Source: Croceicoccus sp. YJ47
GTDB taxonomy: Bacteria > Pseudomonadota > Alphaproteobacteria > Sphingomonadales > Sphingomonadaceae
DNA: 64,000 bases
Reading direction: 5' to 3'
NCBI RefSeq assembly: GCF_016745095.1
Contig: NZ_CP067087.1
Coordinates: 1,352,501-1,416,500 of the forward strand
Shown here: in pieces, positions 44,457 through 53,510 of the stretch
Layout: each line of letters begins with the position of its first letter
Numbering within the stretch: position 1 is the first letter of the stretch
Translations under genes and position numbers: made by a program
The notes under the pieces: model-generated
The model's database searches: none
What the model was told of the DNA's origin: nothing
What the model saw: only the letters and a program-made list of their open reading frames with translations

Positions 44457-45575
44457 ATGGTCCCATCGCACTTCCGGCTGCTCTGCGTCGCATGGCTCGT
44501 CATGCTCTCCGCCTGTTCGGGGGAGGAAGCCGCGCAGGAGCGGGCGCCCGTGGCCGTCGTCGCACAGGCCATACGCACTCTCCCCCAAACGCTGGAGATC
44601 GAGGCGATCGGGTCCGCCCGCGCGGCCACATCGGCTAAAATCTTTCCCGAAACGCAGGGCCGCGTGACCGAGGTGCTGTTTTCCGCCGGCGATTACGTGC
44701 GCGAGGGTGCGCCGCTTCTCCGCCTCGATTCGCGGGCCGAGCGGCTCGCGGTGGAGGCCGCGCGCGTCGATGTGCGGGAGGCGGATCAGCTGCTCGCCCG
44801 CTATCGCCGGATCGAGGATACGGGCGCGCTTTCCGAAAGCCAGATCGAGACCGGCGAAACCGCCCTCGCCTCGGCCCGCGTCGCACTCGAACAGGCGCAG
44901 ACCGCGCTCTATGACCGGACGGTCCGGGCGCCGTTTTCGGGCCATGTCGGCCTTACCGAAGTGGACCGCGGCGACCGCGTCAACGACAGCACGCCGATCA
45001 CGCGCATCGACCGGCGCGGCACGCTCTACGTCGATTTCCCCGCGCCCGAGGCGATTTTCAGTGCGCTGCAACCCGGACAGGTGATCCAGGTCACGCCCTT
45101 TTCCGACCCCGACCGCACCATCGACGCGCGCGTCATCGCCACCGACAGCCGCATTTCCGCCGACAGCCGCGATTTCATCGTCCGCGCCGCGATCCCCAAC
45201 GATGGCGACCGCCTGCGTCCGGGCATGAGTTTCCGCGTCAATTTCACCCGCAATGGCGAGGCGCGCCCGGCGGTGCCCGAACAGGCAATCGTCTGGGGCG
45301 GAGAGGGATCGCATCTTTTCGTTGTGCGCGGGGGCAAGGCGGTGCGCGTGCCCGTCACCATCACCGCGCGGCGTGACGGCATGGTCTTTGTCGATGCGCC
45401 ATTGTCGCGCGACGATCGCGTGATCGTCGAAGGGGTGCAGAAGATCCGCGATGGTCAGGACATCCGCCTCGTGCAGCCGCGCGGCCCCGCCCGGCAGGAT
45501 GTCACCGTGTCGAGCGGCGATGACACAGGCGGCGATGACACAGGCCGCGATGACACAGGCCGCGATGGAGAATAA
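44457..45575 (+). CDS. RND efflux periplasmic adaptor (membrane fusion protein)
   Basis: This 372-residue lipoprotein-like adaptor has a lipobox LSAC. A lipoyl domain begins near KIFPETQGRVTEVLFSAGDYVREGAPLLRLDS. An alpha-hairpin (ERLAVEAARVDVREADQLLARY) and the second lipoyl half RAPFSGHVGLTEVDRGDRV follow, then a beta-barrel. It links the inner membrane pump to the outer membrane channel. The ATG at 44457 is chosen over the very long upstream open frame, which runs antisense to the receptor. The C-terminal tail (GDDTG, GDDTG, RDDTG) is coded by a 15-bp tandem repeat that also contains the start codons of the pump gene. Confidence 0.9.
   Translation: MVPSHFRLLCVAWLVMLSACSGEEAAQERAPVAVVAQAIRTLPQTLEIEAIGSARAATSAKIFPETQGRVTEVLFSAGDYVREGAPLLRLDSRAERLAVEAARVDVREADQLLARYRRIEDTGALSESQIETGETALASARVALEQAQTALYDRTVRAPFSGHVGLTEVDRGDRVNDSTPITRIDRRGTLYVDFPAPEAIFSALQPGQVIQVTPFSDPDRTIDARVIATDSRISADSRDFIVRAAIPNDGDRLRPGMSFRVNFTRNGEARPAVPEQAIVWGGEGSHLFVVRGGKAVRVPVTITARRDGMVFVDAPLSRDDRVIVEGVQKIRDGQDIRLVQPRGPARQDVTVSSGDDTGGDDTGRDDTGRDGE
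45517..45561. repeat. 15-bp tandem repeat at the adaptor/pump junction
   Basis: There are three copies of GCGATGACACAGGCS (S is G or C) and a partial fourth (GCGATGGAG). In one frame it codes GDDTG/RDDTG at the adaptor C-terminus. In the pump frame each copy supplies an in-frame ATG (45520, 45535, 45550, then 45565), giving MTQAA repeats. Confidence 0.9.
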
Positions 45576-48500
45576 ATCCGGCCTTCCCATGCTCGCGGTC
45601 CGGCGGCCGCTGCTCATCGGGGTGCTCAACCTCCTCATCGTGATCGCGGGGATTGCGGCCCTGCTCGGCGTGGAGGTGCGCGAGCTTCCCGACGTCGACC
45701 GGCCCATCGTGTCGGTGAGCGCGACCCTGCCCGGCGGCGCGCCCGAAACCATGGATGCGGAGGTCACGAGCGTCCTTGAGGATGCGGTCGCCCGCGTGTC
45801 CGGCGTGCGGCAGATCAGCGCGTCGAGCGAGGAGAACAATTCGCGCATCCGGGCCGAGTTCAACCCCGGCGTCGATCTCGACACCGCGGCGAGCGACGTG
45901 CGCGAGGCGGTCGCCCGCGTCACCCGCGAATTGCCCGAACGCGTCGAACAGGTCCGCATCGTGAAGGCGGATCAGGACGCGCAGCCGATCATGACGCTGG
46001 CGGTGCAATCCACCCGCTACGATCAGGCGCAGCTGACGCAGATCGTCGAGAACGACATCGTGCCCGAACTGCTCACCGCAGAAGGCGTCGCCAGTATCGA
46101 GGAATTCGGCACCCGCCCGCGGCAGATGCGCGTGTCGGTGGACCCGGCGCGGCTGAACCGGTTCGGCCTTACCATCGTCGACGTCGCCGATGCGCTGCGC
46201 ACCGCGCCCTATGACGTGCCGGTCGGCTCGTTCCGTTCCGATGCGCAGGAGCTGATCGTGCGGGCGGAGGCCAGCGCGACCTCGCCCGCCCGGATCGAGA
46301 ATGTCGTGATCGCGGGCAATATCCGGGTCGGCGACGTGGCCGATGCGGGGTTCGCGCCTGCCAATGCGACGAATTTCGTGCGGATGGACGGGCGGCCGAT
46401 CATCGGGCTGGGCGTGGTGCGGCAGGCGAGTTCGAACACGATCCAGATTTCGGATTCGATTCGGGGCGGGGTCGACACGCTCAACGAACGGTTCGACGAC
46501 ATCCAGATCGATGTCGTGTCGGACGATGCCGAATTCATCCGCATCTCGGTGCGCGAGGTATTGATCACGCTCGCCTTCACGATCGCGGTGGTGATCGGCA
46601 CGATGCTGCTGTTCTTTCGCGCCTGGCGGCCCACCATCGTGCCCAGCGCAACCATTCCCGTCGCGCTGGTCGGCGTGATCGCGGGCATCTGGATGATGGG
46701 GTTCTCGGTCAATCTGCTGACCCTGCTGGCGCTGGTGCTGGCGACGGGGCTCATTGTGGACGATGCGATCGTGGTCCTCGAAAATGCGCAGCGGTTGCAG
46801 AATGCGGGCATGGGGCGGCGTGCGGCCGCCGTCGTCGGCACGCGGCAGGTGTTCTTTGCCGTGATCGCCACCACCGCCGTGCTGGTATCGGTGTTCGTGC
46901 CGATCAGCTTCCTGCCGTCGGAGGCCGGGCGGCTGTTTCGCGAATTCGGCTTCGTGCTGGCGGTCGCGGTCATCATATCGAGCTTTGTCGCGTTGAGCCT
47001 CGTGCCCGCGCTCGCCTCCCGCTTCGACCTGACGAGCGGGGACGAGGCGCCGGGGCGGCTGTCGCGCTGGGGCACCGCGGTGACGCACCGGTACGAGAGC
47101 GGGTTGAAGCGGTGCCTCGACCGGCCTCGGCTCGTCGGCATCGTGTCGGTCGTGCTCGCCGTCGCGGCGGGGCTGCTTTATACGCAGCTTGAAAACGAGC
47201 TGGTCCCGGATGAGGATCGCGGCGTCATCACCGTCGACGCCAGCGGGCCGGACGGGGTCGGCATCGATTTCATGGACCGCGAAATGGACGAGATCGAGCA
47301 GGTGCTCGCCCCCTATCTCGAAAGCGGCGAGATCAGGAGCACGTTTTCCGTCGTCGGCCAGTGGGACCCCAACCGCATTCGCGTCACGGCACAGCTTGCC
47401 GACTGGGACGCGCGGGACCGCAGCCAGACCGCAATCGTCGAGGCGCTCAATGAACCGCTGGAGGATATTCCCGGTTCGCGGGCCAGTGCGCGGGGGCGCG
47501 GCACGCTGAGCTTCGGCGGCGGGGACGACGGGATCGAGGTGGCGCTGACCGGGGCGGAATATCCCGAAATCTACGAATCGGCGCAGGCGCTGGCCGCCGC
47601 GATCGACACGCAATCGGACATATTGTCCAATGCCGACGTCTCCTATCAACCGACGCAGCCGCAATTGTCGATCCGCATCGACCGGCAGCGCGCTGCCGAT
47701 CTCGGCGTGGCGCTCGACGATATATCGCAGGCCCTGCGCGCCATGGTGGGCGGCGACGATCTCATCGATCTCAACGTCGGGGATCAGGCCGTGCCCGTGT
47801 TCCTCACCACCCCGGCGGTCAGCGTGAGCGGGCCGTCCGATCTTTCCAATATCTACGTGCGCGGCACGGGCGACGCGCTCATCCCGCTCTCCAGCGTGAC
47901 GCGGTTCGATGAACAGGGCATCGCGGCGGAACTCGACCGCACGGAACAGCGCCGCGCAATCGAGATCGGCGCCGACATCGCGCCGGGCACCCCGCTGCGC
48001 GACGCGGTGGACGAGATCGAGCGGCTCGCGGACGAAACGGTCGCCCCCGGCATCGACATGCTGCTGCAGGGCGAGGCGGAAAGCCTCGATGAAACGTCGA
48101 ACGATCTGTTGCTGACCTATGGCTTCGCGCTCGTCATCGTGTTCCTCGTGCTCATCGCTCAATTCGAAAGCCTGACGAGCGCGCTGGTCGTCGTGCTGAC
48201 CGTGCCGTTCGCGCTGGCGGCGGCGGTGTTCGCGCTGTTCCTGTCGGGCATATCGCTCAACATCTATTCGCAGATCGGGCTGGTCATGCTCATCGGGCTC
48301 ATGGCGAAGAACGGCATCCTGATCGTGGAATTCGCCGACCAGCTGCGGCAGGAAGGCCGCGACGTGCGCGAAGCGGTGGAGGAAGCCGCCGCGATCCGCC
48401 TGCGCCCGATTGCCATGACGCTGATCTCCACCGTGCTGGGCGCGGTGCCGCTCATCCTCGCGAGCGGCGCGGGCGCGGAGGCGCGGCAATCGATCGGCTG

Positions 48501-48666
48501 GGTCATTTTCGGCGGGTTGGGGCTGGCCGGGATCTTCACGCTGTTCCTGACGCCGGTGATCTATCTCGCCCTTGCCCGGTTCGAGACGCCGCGCAATGTG
48601 GAGGCGAACCGCCTGCGCGAGGAGATCGAGACCAGCGATACCGACGCGGTGGGCGCGCCGGCATGA
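45565..48666 (+). CDS. RND efflux pump, AcrB/HAE1-type inner membrane subunit
   Basis: This protein is about 1033 residues from ATG 45565. Starts at 45520, 45535 or 45550 within the repeat are equally readable and add 5, 10 or 15 residues. It has the duplicated RND fold with a first span near RRPLLIGVLNLLIVIAGIAALLG. The central spans include LVLATGLIVDDAIVVLEN, with the acidic DD pair of the proton relay. The second half ends IGLMAKNGILIVEFADQLR and VIYLALARFETP. It overlaps both neighbours (the adaptor end and a 4-nt overlap with the channel gene), a tight operon. The substrate is unknown. Confidence 0.95.
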   Translation: MENKSGLPMLAVRRPLLIGVLNLLIVIAGIAALLGVEVRELPDVDRPIVSVSATLPGGAPETMDAEVTSVLEDAVARVSGVRQISASSEENNSRIRAEFNPGVDLDTAASDVREAVARVTRELPERVEQVRIVKADQDAQPIMTLAVQSTRYDQAQLTQIVENDIVPELLTAEGVASIEEFGTRPRQMRVSVDPARLNRFGLTIVDVADALRTAPYDVPVGSFRSDAQELIVRAEASATSPARIENVVIAGNIRVGDVADAGFAPANATNFVRMDGRPIIGLGVVRQASSNTIQISDSIRGGVDTLNERFDDIQIDVVSDDAEFIRISVREVLITLAFTIAVVIGTMLLFFRAWRPTIVPSATIPVALVGVIAGIWMMGFSVNLLTLLALVLATGLIVDDAIVVLENAQRLQNAGMGRRAAAVVGTRQVFFAVIATTAVLVSVFVPISFLPSEAGRLFREFGFVLAVAVIISSFVALSLVPALASRFDLTSGDEAPGRLSRWGTAVTHRYESGLKRCLDRPRLVGIVSVVLAVAAGLLYTQLENELVPDEDRGVITVDASGPDGVGIDFMDREMDEIEQVLAPYLESGEIRSTFSVVGQWDPNRIRVTAQLADWDARDRSQTAIVEALNEPLEDIPGSRASARGRGTLSFGGGDDGIEVALTGAEYPEIYESAQALAAAIDTQSDILSNADVSYQPTQPQLSIRIDRQRAADLGVALDDISQALRAMVGGDDLIDLNVGDQAVPVFLTTPAVSVSGPSDLSNIYVRGTGDALIPLSSVTRFDEQGIAAELDRTEQRRAIEIGADIAPGTPLRDAVDEIERLADETVAPGIDMLLQGEAESLDETSNDLLLTYGFALVIVFLVLIAQFESLTSALVVVLTVPFALAAAVFALFLSGISLNIYSQIGLVMLIGLMAKNGILIVEFADQLRQEGRDVREAVEEAAAIRLRPIAMTLISTVLGAVPLILASGAGAEARQSIGWVIFGGLGLAGIFTLFLTPVIYLALARFETPRNVEANRLREEIETSDTDAVGAPA

Positions 48667-50033
48667 TATTGCGCCAAATCCCGCCCTGCGTCGCGGCGCT
48701 CGCCCTGTGCGCCTGTGCCGCCACGCCGGTCGTCGTAACGCCCCCGGTCGTCTCCGCCCCGCCCGAATATGCGGGCGACCTGCCGCCCTCCGGCCTGGCG
48801 GAGGAATGGTGGGAGGGCTTCGACGATCCGGTGCTGGCCGCACTGATCGAAAGGGGGCTGGCCGCCAATCTCGACATTGACGCGGCGGGCGACCGGCTGG
48901 CCGCCGCGGCCGCGCTGCTGCGTGCGGAACGGGCCGATCGCCTGCCCCGGCTCGACGGCACGGCGGAGGCGGGCGTGTCGCTTTCGGGCGACAGCACGGT
49001 GGATGGCGCGGCCGGGCTTCTGGTGGCGTTCAATCCCGACCTTAACGGCAGGCTGGCCGCCGAAATCCGCGCCGCCGCCGCCGATTACGCCGAAGCCGAT
49101 TATGTCCTCGCCGACCGGCGCCGCCTCGTCGCTGCCGCCATTGCCAGCCAGTATATCGAATATCGCCGCACCGGGGCACAGCTCGAACTGCTCGACCAGT
49201 CGACCGGCCTGCAGGAGCAGACGCTGCGCATCGTGACGCTGCGGTACGAGGCGGGGCTTGCCGCCAATCTCGACGTGCGGCGCGCCGCCGCCGACCTTGC
49301 CCAGACGCAGGCGCGCCGCGGGCTCATCGCGCTGTCGCGGGCGGATGCCGCCAACACGCTGGCCGTGCTGCTTGCCGAGGCGCCGGGCGCCTTCGCGCCG
49401 CCGTCGCTGTCCGCCGGGATCCCGGTGTTCGCGCGCGGGCCGGATGCGGGCGTGCCGGCGGATCTGCTGCGCCGGCGGGCCGACATTCTCGCGGCGGAGG
49501 CAAGGCTCGTAAGGGCGGCGGCGGATATCGGGATCGAGCGCGCGGACCTGCGCCCCTCGCTGACCATTCCGGGCAATCTGGTGCTGGGCGACGGAACGCT
49601 CGGCGGGCTGTTCGGGGATTTCCTCCTCGGGCTCGGCGCCGCGCTCGACGTCCCGATCTTCGACGGCGGACGCCGCCGGGCCGAGGTCGCCGCGGCGGAG
49701 GCGGAGGCGGATGCGAGGCTCGCCGAATATCGCGCGACCTTCCTCGATGCGCTGCGCGAGGTGGAAAACGCGCTTGTCGCCATCGACGCCTATGGGCAGC
49801 GGATCGACGCGCTGAGCGAGGCGATCGAGCAGAGCGAGACTGCGCTCGGCCAGTCGAACGCCCTCTATCGCGAAGGGCTGACCTCGCTGTTCGACGTGCT
49901 CGACGCGCAGCGCCAGCTCATCGCCAGCCGCCAGTCGCTTATCGACAGCGAGGCCGCGCTCGCCAATGCGCATGTCGCGTTCCACGCCGCGGTGGGGTCA
50001 CCGGGCGGGCGCCAGGATGCTGCGACCGGATGA
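48663..50033 (+). CDS. Outer membrane efflux channel (NodT/OprM family)
   Basis: This 456-residue TolC-like protein has a lipoprotein signal with lipobox LCAC. Two repeated outer-membrane-efflux domains show WWEGFDDPVLAALIERGLAANLDID, the LRRRADILAAEARLVRAAADIG signature and LDVPIFDGGRRRAEVAAAEAEA. ALYREGLTSLFDVLDAQRQL lies near the end. It completes the tripartite pump as the third gene of the operon (ATGA overlap with the pump gene). Confidence 0.95.
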   Translation: MILRQIPPCVAALALCACAATPVVVTPPVVSAPPEYAGDLPPSGLAEEWWEGFDDPVLAALIERGLAANLDIDAAGDRLAAAAALLRAERADRLPRLDGTAEAGVSLSGDSTVDGAAGLLVAFNPDLNGRLAAEIRAAAADYAEADYVLADRRRLVAAAIASQYIEYRRTGAQLELLDQSTGLQEQTLRIVTLRYEAGLAANLDVRRAAADLAQTQARRGLIALSRADAANTLAVLLAEAPGAFAPPSLSAGIPVFARGPDAGVPADLLRRRADILAAEARLVRAAADIGIERADLRPSLTIPGNLVLGDGTLGGLFGDFLLGLGAALDVPIFDGGRRRAEVAAAEAEADARLAEYRATFLDALREVENALVAIDAYGQRIDALSEAIEQSETALGQSNALYREGLTSLFDVLDAQRQLIASRQSLIDSEAALANAHVAFHAAVGSPGGRQDAATG

Positions 50034-50106
50034 TACGCGGCGCGGCATTGCATCATGGCGAACGCTTCTGCATGAGACGGCGCATATTGCAGAGAAGGAA
50101 CCGCCT

Positions 50107-50853
50107 ATGCCCCGCCCCGAACCCCGCCTGCTGACCGTCATCGACAGCCGCCGCCTTACCCCGAACATGCATCGCGTCACCGTTGGCGGCGCGGGGATGG
50201 AGGGGTTTCCGACCGAACAGGACGGCGGCTATGTCAAGCTGATGATCGAGGACGGCGACGCTCGGCGCGTGCGCACCTACACCATCCGGCACCACCATGC
50301 CGACAGGCTCGACATCGATTTCGCGCTGCATGGCGAGGATGCGGAGAGCGGACCGGCGACGCGCTGGGCCATGACGGCGGCGGTGGGCGACACGATCCAG
50401 GTCGGCGGGCCGGGCGCGGCGAAACCGCTTCCCGATACGGCCGGGCCGTTCCTCATCGCGGGGGACATGACCGCCCTGCCCGCGATCGCCGTCAATCTGG
50501 AGCGGGCGCGCCGCGATGCGACCGGCACGGCATTCATCGCCATCCGGGACGAGGCCGACCGGCAGCAGATCGCGGCGCCCGACGGGGTCGCGATCCACTG
50601 GCTCGTCGATCCGAAGCTGGGCGAAAATCCCGCGATGCTGATCGACGCGGTGCGCGGCGCGCCGTTCCCGGAAGACCTGTCCTATGCCTGGGCCGCGTGC
50701 GAGTTCGAGAGCATGAAGGGTCTGCGCGAATATCTGCGCAAGGAACGCGCCCTTGGCCCCGACCGTCTCTATCTCTCCAGCTACTGGAAACGCGGGCTGA
50801 TCGAGGATGAGCACAAGACGGTGAAGCGCACCGACGCCGAAACGAACGGCTGA
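50107..50853 (+). CDS. Siderophore-interacting protein (ViuB/SIP-like reductase)
   Basis: This 248-residue protein starts at the ATG 50107, preceded by GAAGGAA; an upstream extension to 49966 overlaps the channel gene and is not favoured. It has the FAD-binding motif RRVRTYTIR and GPGAAKPLPDTAGPFLIAGDMTALPAIAVNLE. The C-terminal NAD(P) region ends AWAACEFESMKGLREYLRKE, then YLSSYWKRGLIEDEH. The family releases iron from siderophores by reduction in the cytoplasm. It sits after the RND operon and near the siderophore receptor, consistent with a local iron module. Confidence 0.92.
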   Translation: MPRPEPRLLTVIDSRRLTPNMHRVTVGGAGMEGFPTEQDGGYVKLMIEDGDARRVRTYTIRHHHADRLDIDFALHGEDAESGPATRWAMTAAVGDTIQVGGPGAAKPLPDTAGPFLIAGDMTALPAIAVNLERARRDATGTAFIAIRDEADRQQIAAPDGVAIHWLVDPKLGENPAMLIDAVRGAPFPEDLSYAWAACEFESMKGLREYLRKERALGPDRLYLSSYWKRGLIEDEHKTVKRTDAETNG

Positions 50854-50879
50854 ACCCCCGCCGCGTTCACCGCCCGCAT

Positions 50880-51632
50880 TCAGGCGCCGGGTGCGACCAC
50901 CTGCGACAGGGCGCCGTCGATGGTGACGGTCGCCCCGGTGATGTAATCCGCCGCGGGGGAGAGCAGGAACACGACCAGCGCGGCCACCTCCTCCGGCGTG
51001 CCGGCGCGGCCCCACGGGATGTTCGCCTCGGCCTTGCGGCGGACCTCTTCGTCGTCCATCGCCTCTTCGTTCATCGGCGTCAGGATCATGCCGGGCGCGA
51101 CCCCGTTCACCGCGATGCGCCGCGGCGCGAGTTCGAGCGCGAGCGTCGCGGTCAATTGCGCCAGCCCGCCCTTGGCCGCGTCGTAATCGACCGCGCCTGC
51201 ACGCGGCGCATCCTCGTGAATGGAGGAGATATTGACGATGCGCCCGCCCTCCTTCGCCGCGCGGGCAAAGGCGCGGCAGGTGAGGAACGGACCGTAGAGG
51301 TCGGTGCGCACCACCTTGTCGAAATGCGCAAGCTCCATGTCGACGAGGCAGGTCCCGCTCATGTTCAGCCCCGCCGAATTGACGAGCAGGGTCGGCGTGC
51401 CGAATTCCTCCTCGCACCGGGCGAAAAGCGATGCGACCGCATCCTCGTCGCCGACGTCGGTCTGCACCGGGATGGCGCCGGTCTTGGCCGCGATGTCCTG
51501 CGCCGTGTCCTCCTCCGAATGATAGGTGAAGACGACGCGGGCACCGGATTCGTTGAGCGCCATCACGCAGGCACGGCCGATGCCCGATGCGCCGCCGGTC
51601 ACGATGGCGATGGATTGCGAAAGATCGGTCAT
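50880..51632 (-). CDS. Short-chain dehydrogenase/reductase
   Basis: This 250-residue classical SDR has cofactor motif TGGASGIG, NSAGLN in place of NNAG, NISSIHE and the active-site YDAAK. It has the general glucose 1-dehydrogenase-like pattern with NGVAPGMILTPMNEEAM and ITGATVTIDGA at the end. It is downstream of an aldose 1-epimerase gene and overlaps it by 4 nt, which supports a role in oxidising a sugar after anomer interconversion. The substrate is inferred from context only. Confidence 0.9.
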   Translation of the reverse strand: MTDLSQSIAIVTGGASGIGRACVMALNESGARVVFTYHSEEDTAQDIAAKTGAIPVQTDVGDEDAVASLFARCEEEFGTPTLLVNSAGLNMSGTCLVDMELAHFDKVVRTDLYGPFLTCRAFARAAKEGGRIVNISSIHEDAPRAGAVDYDAAKGGLAQLTATLALELAPRRIAVNGVAPGMILTPMNEEAMDDEEVRRKAEANIPWGRAGTPEEVAALVVFLLSPAADYITGATVTIDGALSQVVAPGA

Positions 51633-52516
51633 GCGGGCAGTTTCCTGATGGTCATGGTGAGCGTGCGGGTGTCATCGGGCGCGATGGCCATGATGCCGGG
51701 CTTTGCAAAGATGTCGCCGTCGAAGCCGACCGGATCTGCGATACCCTGCCACGGTTCGATGCACAGGAACGGCGCCCCCGGCTTGGTCCAGATGCCGAGC
51801 GCCGAAAAATCGTCGAAGCCAATCTCCAGCCGCGTCCGCCCCGGCACGCCGAACCGGACGCGCCGGCTCCGCAATGCATCGAAGATCAGCGCATCCTCTG
51901 CAAACATCGCGTCGCGCGGGGTCAGCGTGTCGCCGTCGACCGGCGTCGCAAAACGCTCGTCCAGAAGGAGACCATCGGGATTCAACCTCCGGATCGGATC
52001 AGGCTCTGTATCGGCGAACACCACGGCGTGGTCCTCGCGCTCCCCGCCATAGGGCAGCGGCCAGCGCAGGGCGGGATGGAACCCGAAACTGGCCGGCATG
52101 GGCCGATCGCCGCGATTGGCGATGCACGCCGTCATCGAAAGCCCATCCTCGTCCAGCGCATAGGTCAGGGAAAGCGCGAACGCGAACGGATAGTCGGCAC
52201 CGGGCCGCGCATTTTCGGTGAGGGTGAAACGGGCGCGGTCCGCCGTGACCCTGTCGAGGGCAAAGCGATTGTCGCGCGCGAACCCATGCTTCGTCATCGC
52301 ATATTCGCGCCCGTCGAGCCGGTAGGCATTCCCGGCCACACAGCCGATGACGGGAAAAAGGATCGGCGAGCGCCCGGTCCAGAATTGCGGATCGCCATCC
52401 CAGAGCAGCGGCCCCGCCGCATCGTCGTCGAGCGTCATGAGCTGTGCGCCATCGGCATCGATCCGCGCGGACATACCCCCGCCCCGGATGGTCGCGCTGC
52501 GGCTTGGATCGGTCAT
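51629..52516 (-). CDS. Aldose 1-epimerase-like protein
   Basis: This roughly 295-residue protein is of the GalM/LacX-like beta-sandwich family. It shows DPQFWTGRSPILFPVIGCVAGNAYRLDGREY, KHGFARDN, PASFGFHPALRWPLPYGG (catalytic His region) and APFLCIEPWQGIADP. The family interconverts alpha and beta anomers of hexoses. The start at 52516 is favoured over 52564. It is coupled to the SDR gene by ATGA and is divergent from the TetR gene at 52650. Confidence 0.9.
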   Translation of the reverse strand: MTDPSRSATIRGGGMSARIDADGAQLMTLDDDAAGPLLWDGDPQFWTGRSPILFPVIGCVAGNAYRLDGREYAMTKHGFARDNRFALDRVTADRARFTLTENARPGADYPFAFALSLTYALDEDGLSMTACIANRGDRPMPASFGFHPALRWPLPYGGEREDHAVVFADTEPDPIRRLNPDGLLLDERFATPVDGDTLTPRDAMFAEDALIFDALRSRRVRFGVPGRTRLEIGFDDFSALGIWTKPGAPFLCIEPWQGIADPVGFDGDIFAKPGIMAIAPDDTRTLTMTIRKLPA

Positions 52517-52649
52517 GATGCTTTCTCGGACTTGTTCGGAGACGGGCGGACGGGACGAAACCATAACGGGACAGCGCCGCGAAAGCTCCCGTCAAAACAA
52601 ATGATCCGATTTGGCAAAGGTGGCGAACGCGCGCATAACCGGCGCCACC

Positions 52650-53510
52650 ATGAGCCAGGCCCGTGACACCGACGCGACATCCCCCGCCCGCCCCTCGCGG
52701 GAGGAGCTTTACGCGCTGGCGTGGGCGGCGCCGCTTGCGCAGGCGGCGGCGCGGATCGGGATGTCGCCCACCGGTTTCGCCCGCCTTTGCGACCGGATGG
52801 ACGTTCCGCGCCCGCCGCGTGCATTCTGGTCCGCGAAGGGGCGGGACACGGTTGAGAAGCCGCCGCTTCCCATTGTCGCGACGGGCGGCGGGGATGCCGT
52901 GCCGAAACGCACGCGCATGCCGATCGCACGCCGGCGCGAACATCTGCTCGACATCGCGGCGGAGATTGCGCGGACGCGCGGCCCGCGCGAAGTTTCGCTG
53001 CGCCAGGTGGCCCGCGATGCGGGGATCAGCGAGGCACAGGCCCATAATTGCTATGCCGGGCGGCGCGAATTGCTGATGGCGCTGGCCTATCGCGAATTGC
53101 GGCGGGGCGGGCCGGGGCGCCCCTCGCGCCAGCCGCGCGGCCAGGATCCGCGCGAACGGCTCGTCCTGTCGATTACCGGCTATCTGCACGAGGCGGCGTT
53201 GCGCGGGCCGTTGCTGCAATCCTTGATGCAATTGCCGGAGGTGCGCGAAGGGCTGCGCGACGAACGCGCCATCGCCAGCGCCCGCGCGCGCAGCCAGATC
53301 CTGGCCGCGATTTACGCGGACGGCACGGCACCCGATGCGCGGGCGCAGGCGACGAATGCGGCGCTGACGCAGGTGTGCATGCGCGCGGGCGGCATGGTCG
53401 CGGCGAACCGGCACGATTCCTGGGACGTGGCGCGGCTCTGCCTCGCGACGGTCATGGCAGGGACCCGCGCGGTCGCGGCTCTCACCCGGCCGGGCGGGAC
53501 GGAGCAATAG
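52650..53510 (+). CDS. TetR-type regulator with an extra N-terminal HTH segment
   Basis: This protein is about 286 residues from ATG 52650. Residues about 18-75 match a separate short HTH module found in many bacterial hypothetical proteins: SREELYALAWAAPLAQAA, ARIGMSPTGFARLCDRM, DVPRPPRAFWS, and EKPPLP. A regular TetR DNA-binding domain follows (RREHLLDIAAEIARTRGP, then VSLRQVARDAGISEAQAHNCYAGRRELLMALAYREL) and a C-terminal effector domain. Having two HTH units in one chain is unusual for TetR. It is divergent from the epimerase/SDR operon and convergent with a second TetR gene, with a 29-nt overlap. Confidence 0.88.
   Translation: MSQARDTDATSPARPSREELYALAWAAPLAQAAARIGMSPTGFARLCDRMDVPRPPRAFWSAKGRDTVEKPPLPIVATGGGDAVPKRTRMPIARRREHLLDIAAEIARTRGPREVSLRQVARDAGISEAQAHNCYAGRRELLMALAYRELRRGGPGRPSRQPRGQDPRERLVLSITGYLHEAALRGPLLQSLMQLPEVREGLRDERAIASARARSQILAAIYADGTAPDARAQATNAALTQVCMRAGGMVAANRHDSWDVARLCLATVMAGTRAVAALTRPGGTEQ

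Noticed and set aside
45502-48843. Very long open frame (over 1100 codons) on the minus strand across the RND pump gene
   Set aside because: It is antisense to a clear RND pump. The translated text is rich in His, Arg and Asp with no domains, as expected for the mirror frame of GC-rich coding DNA.
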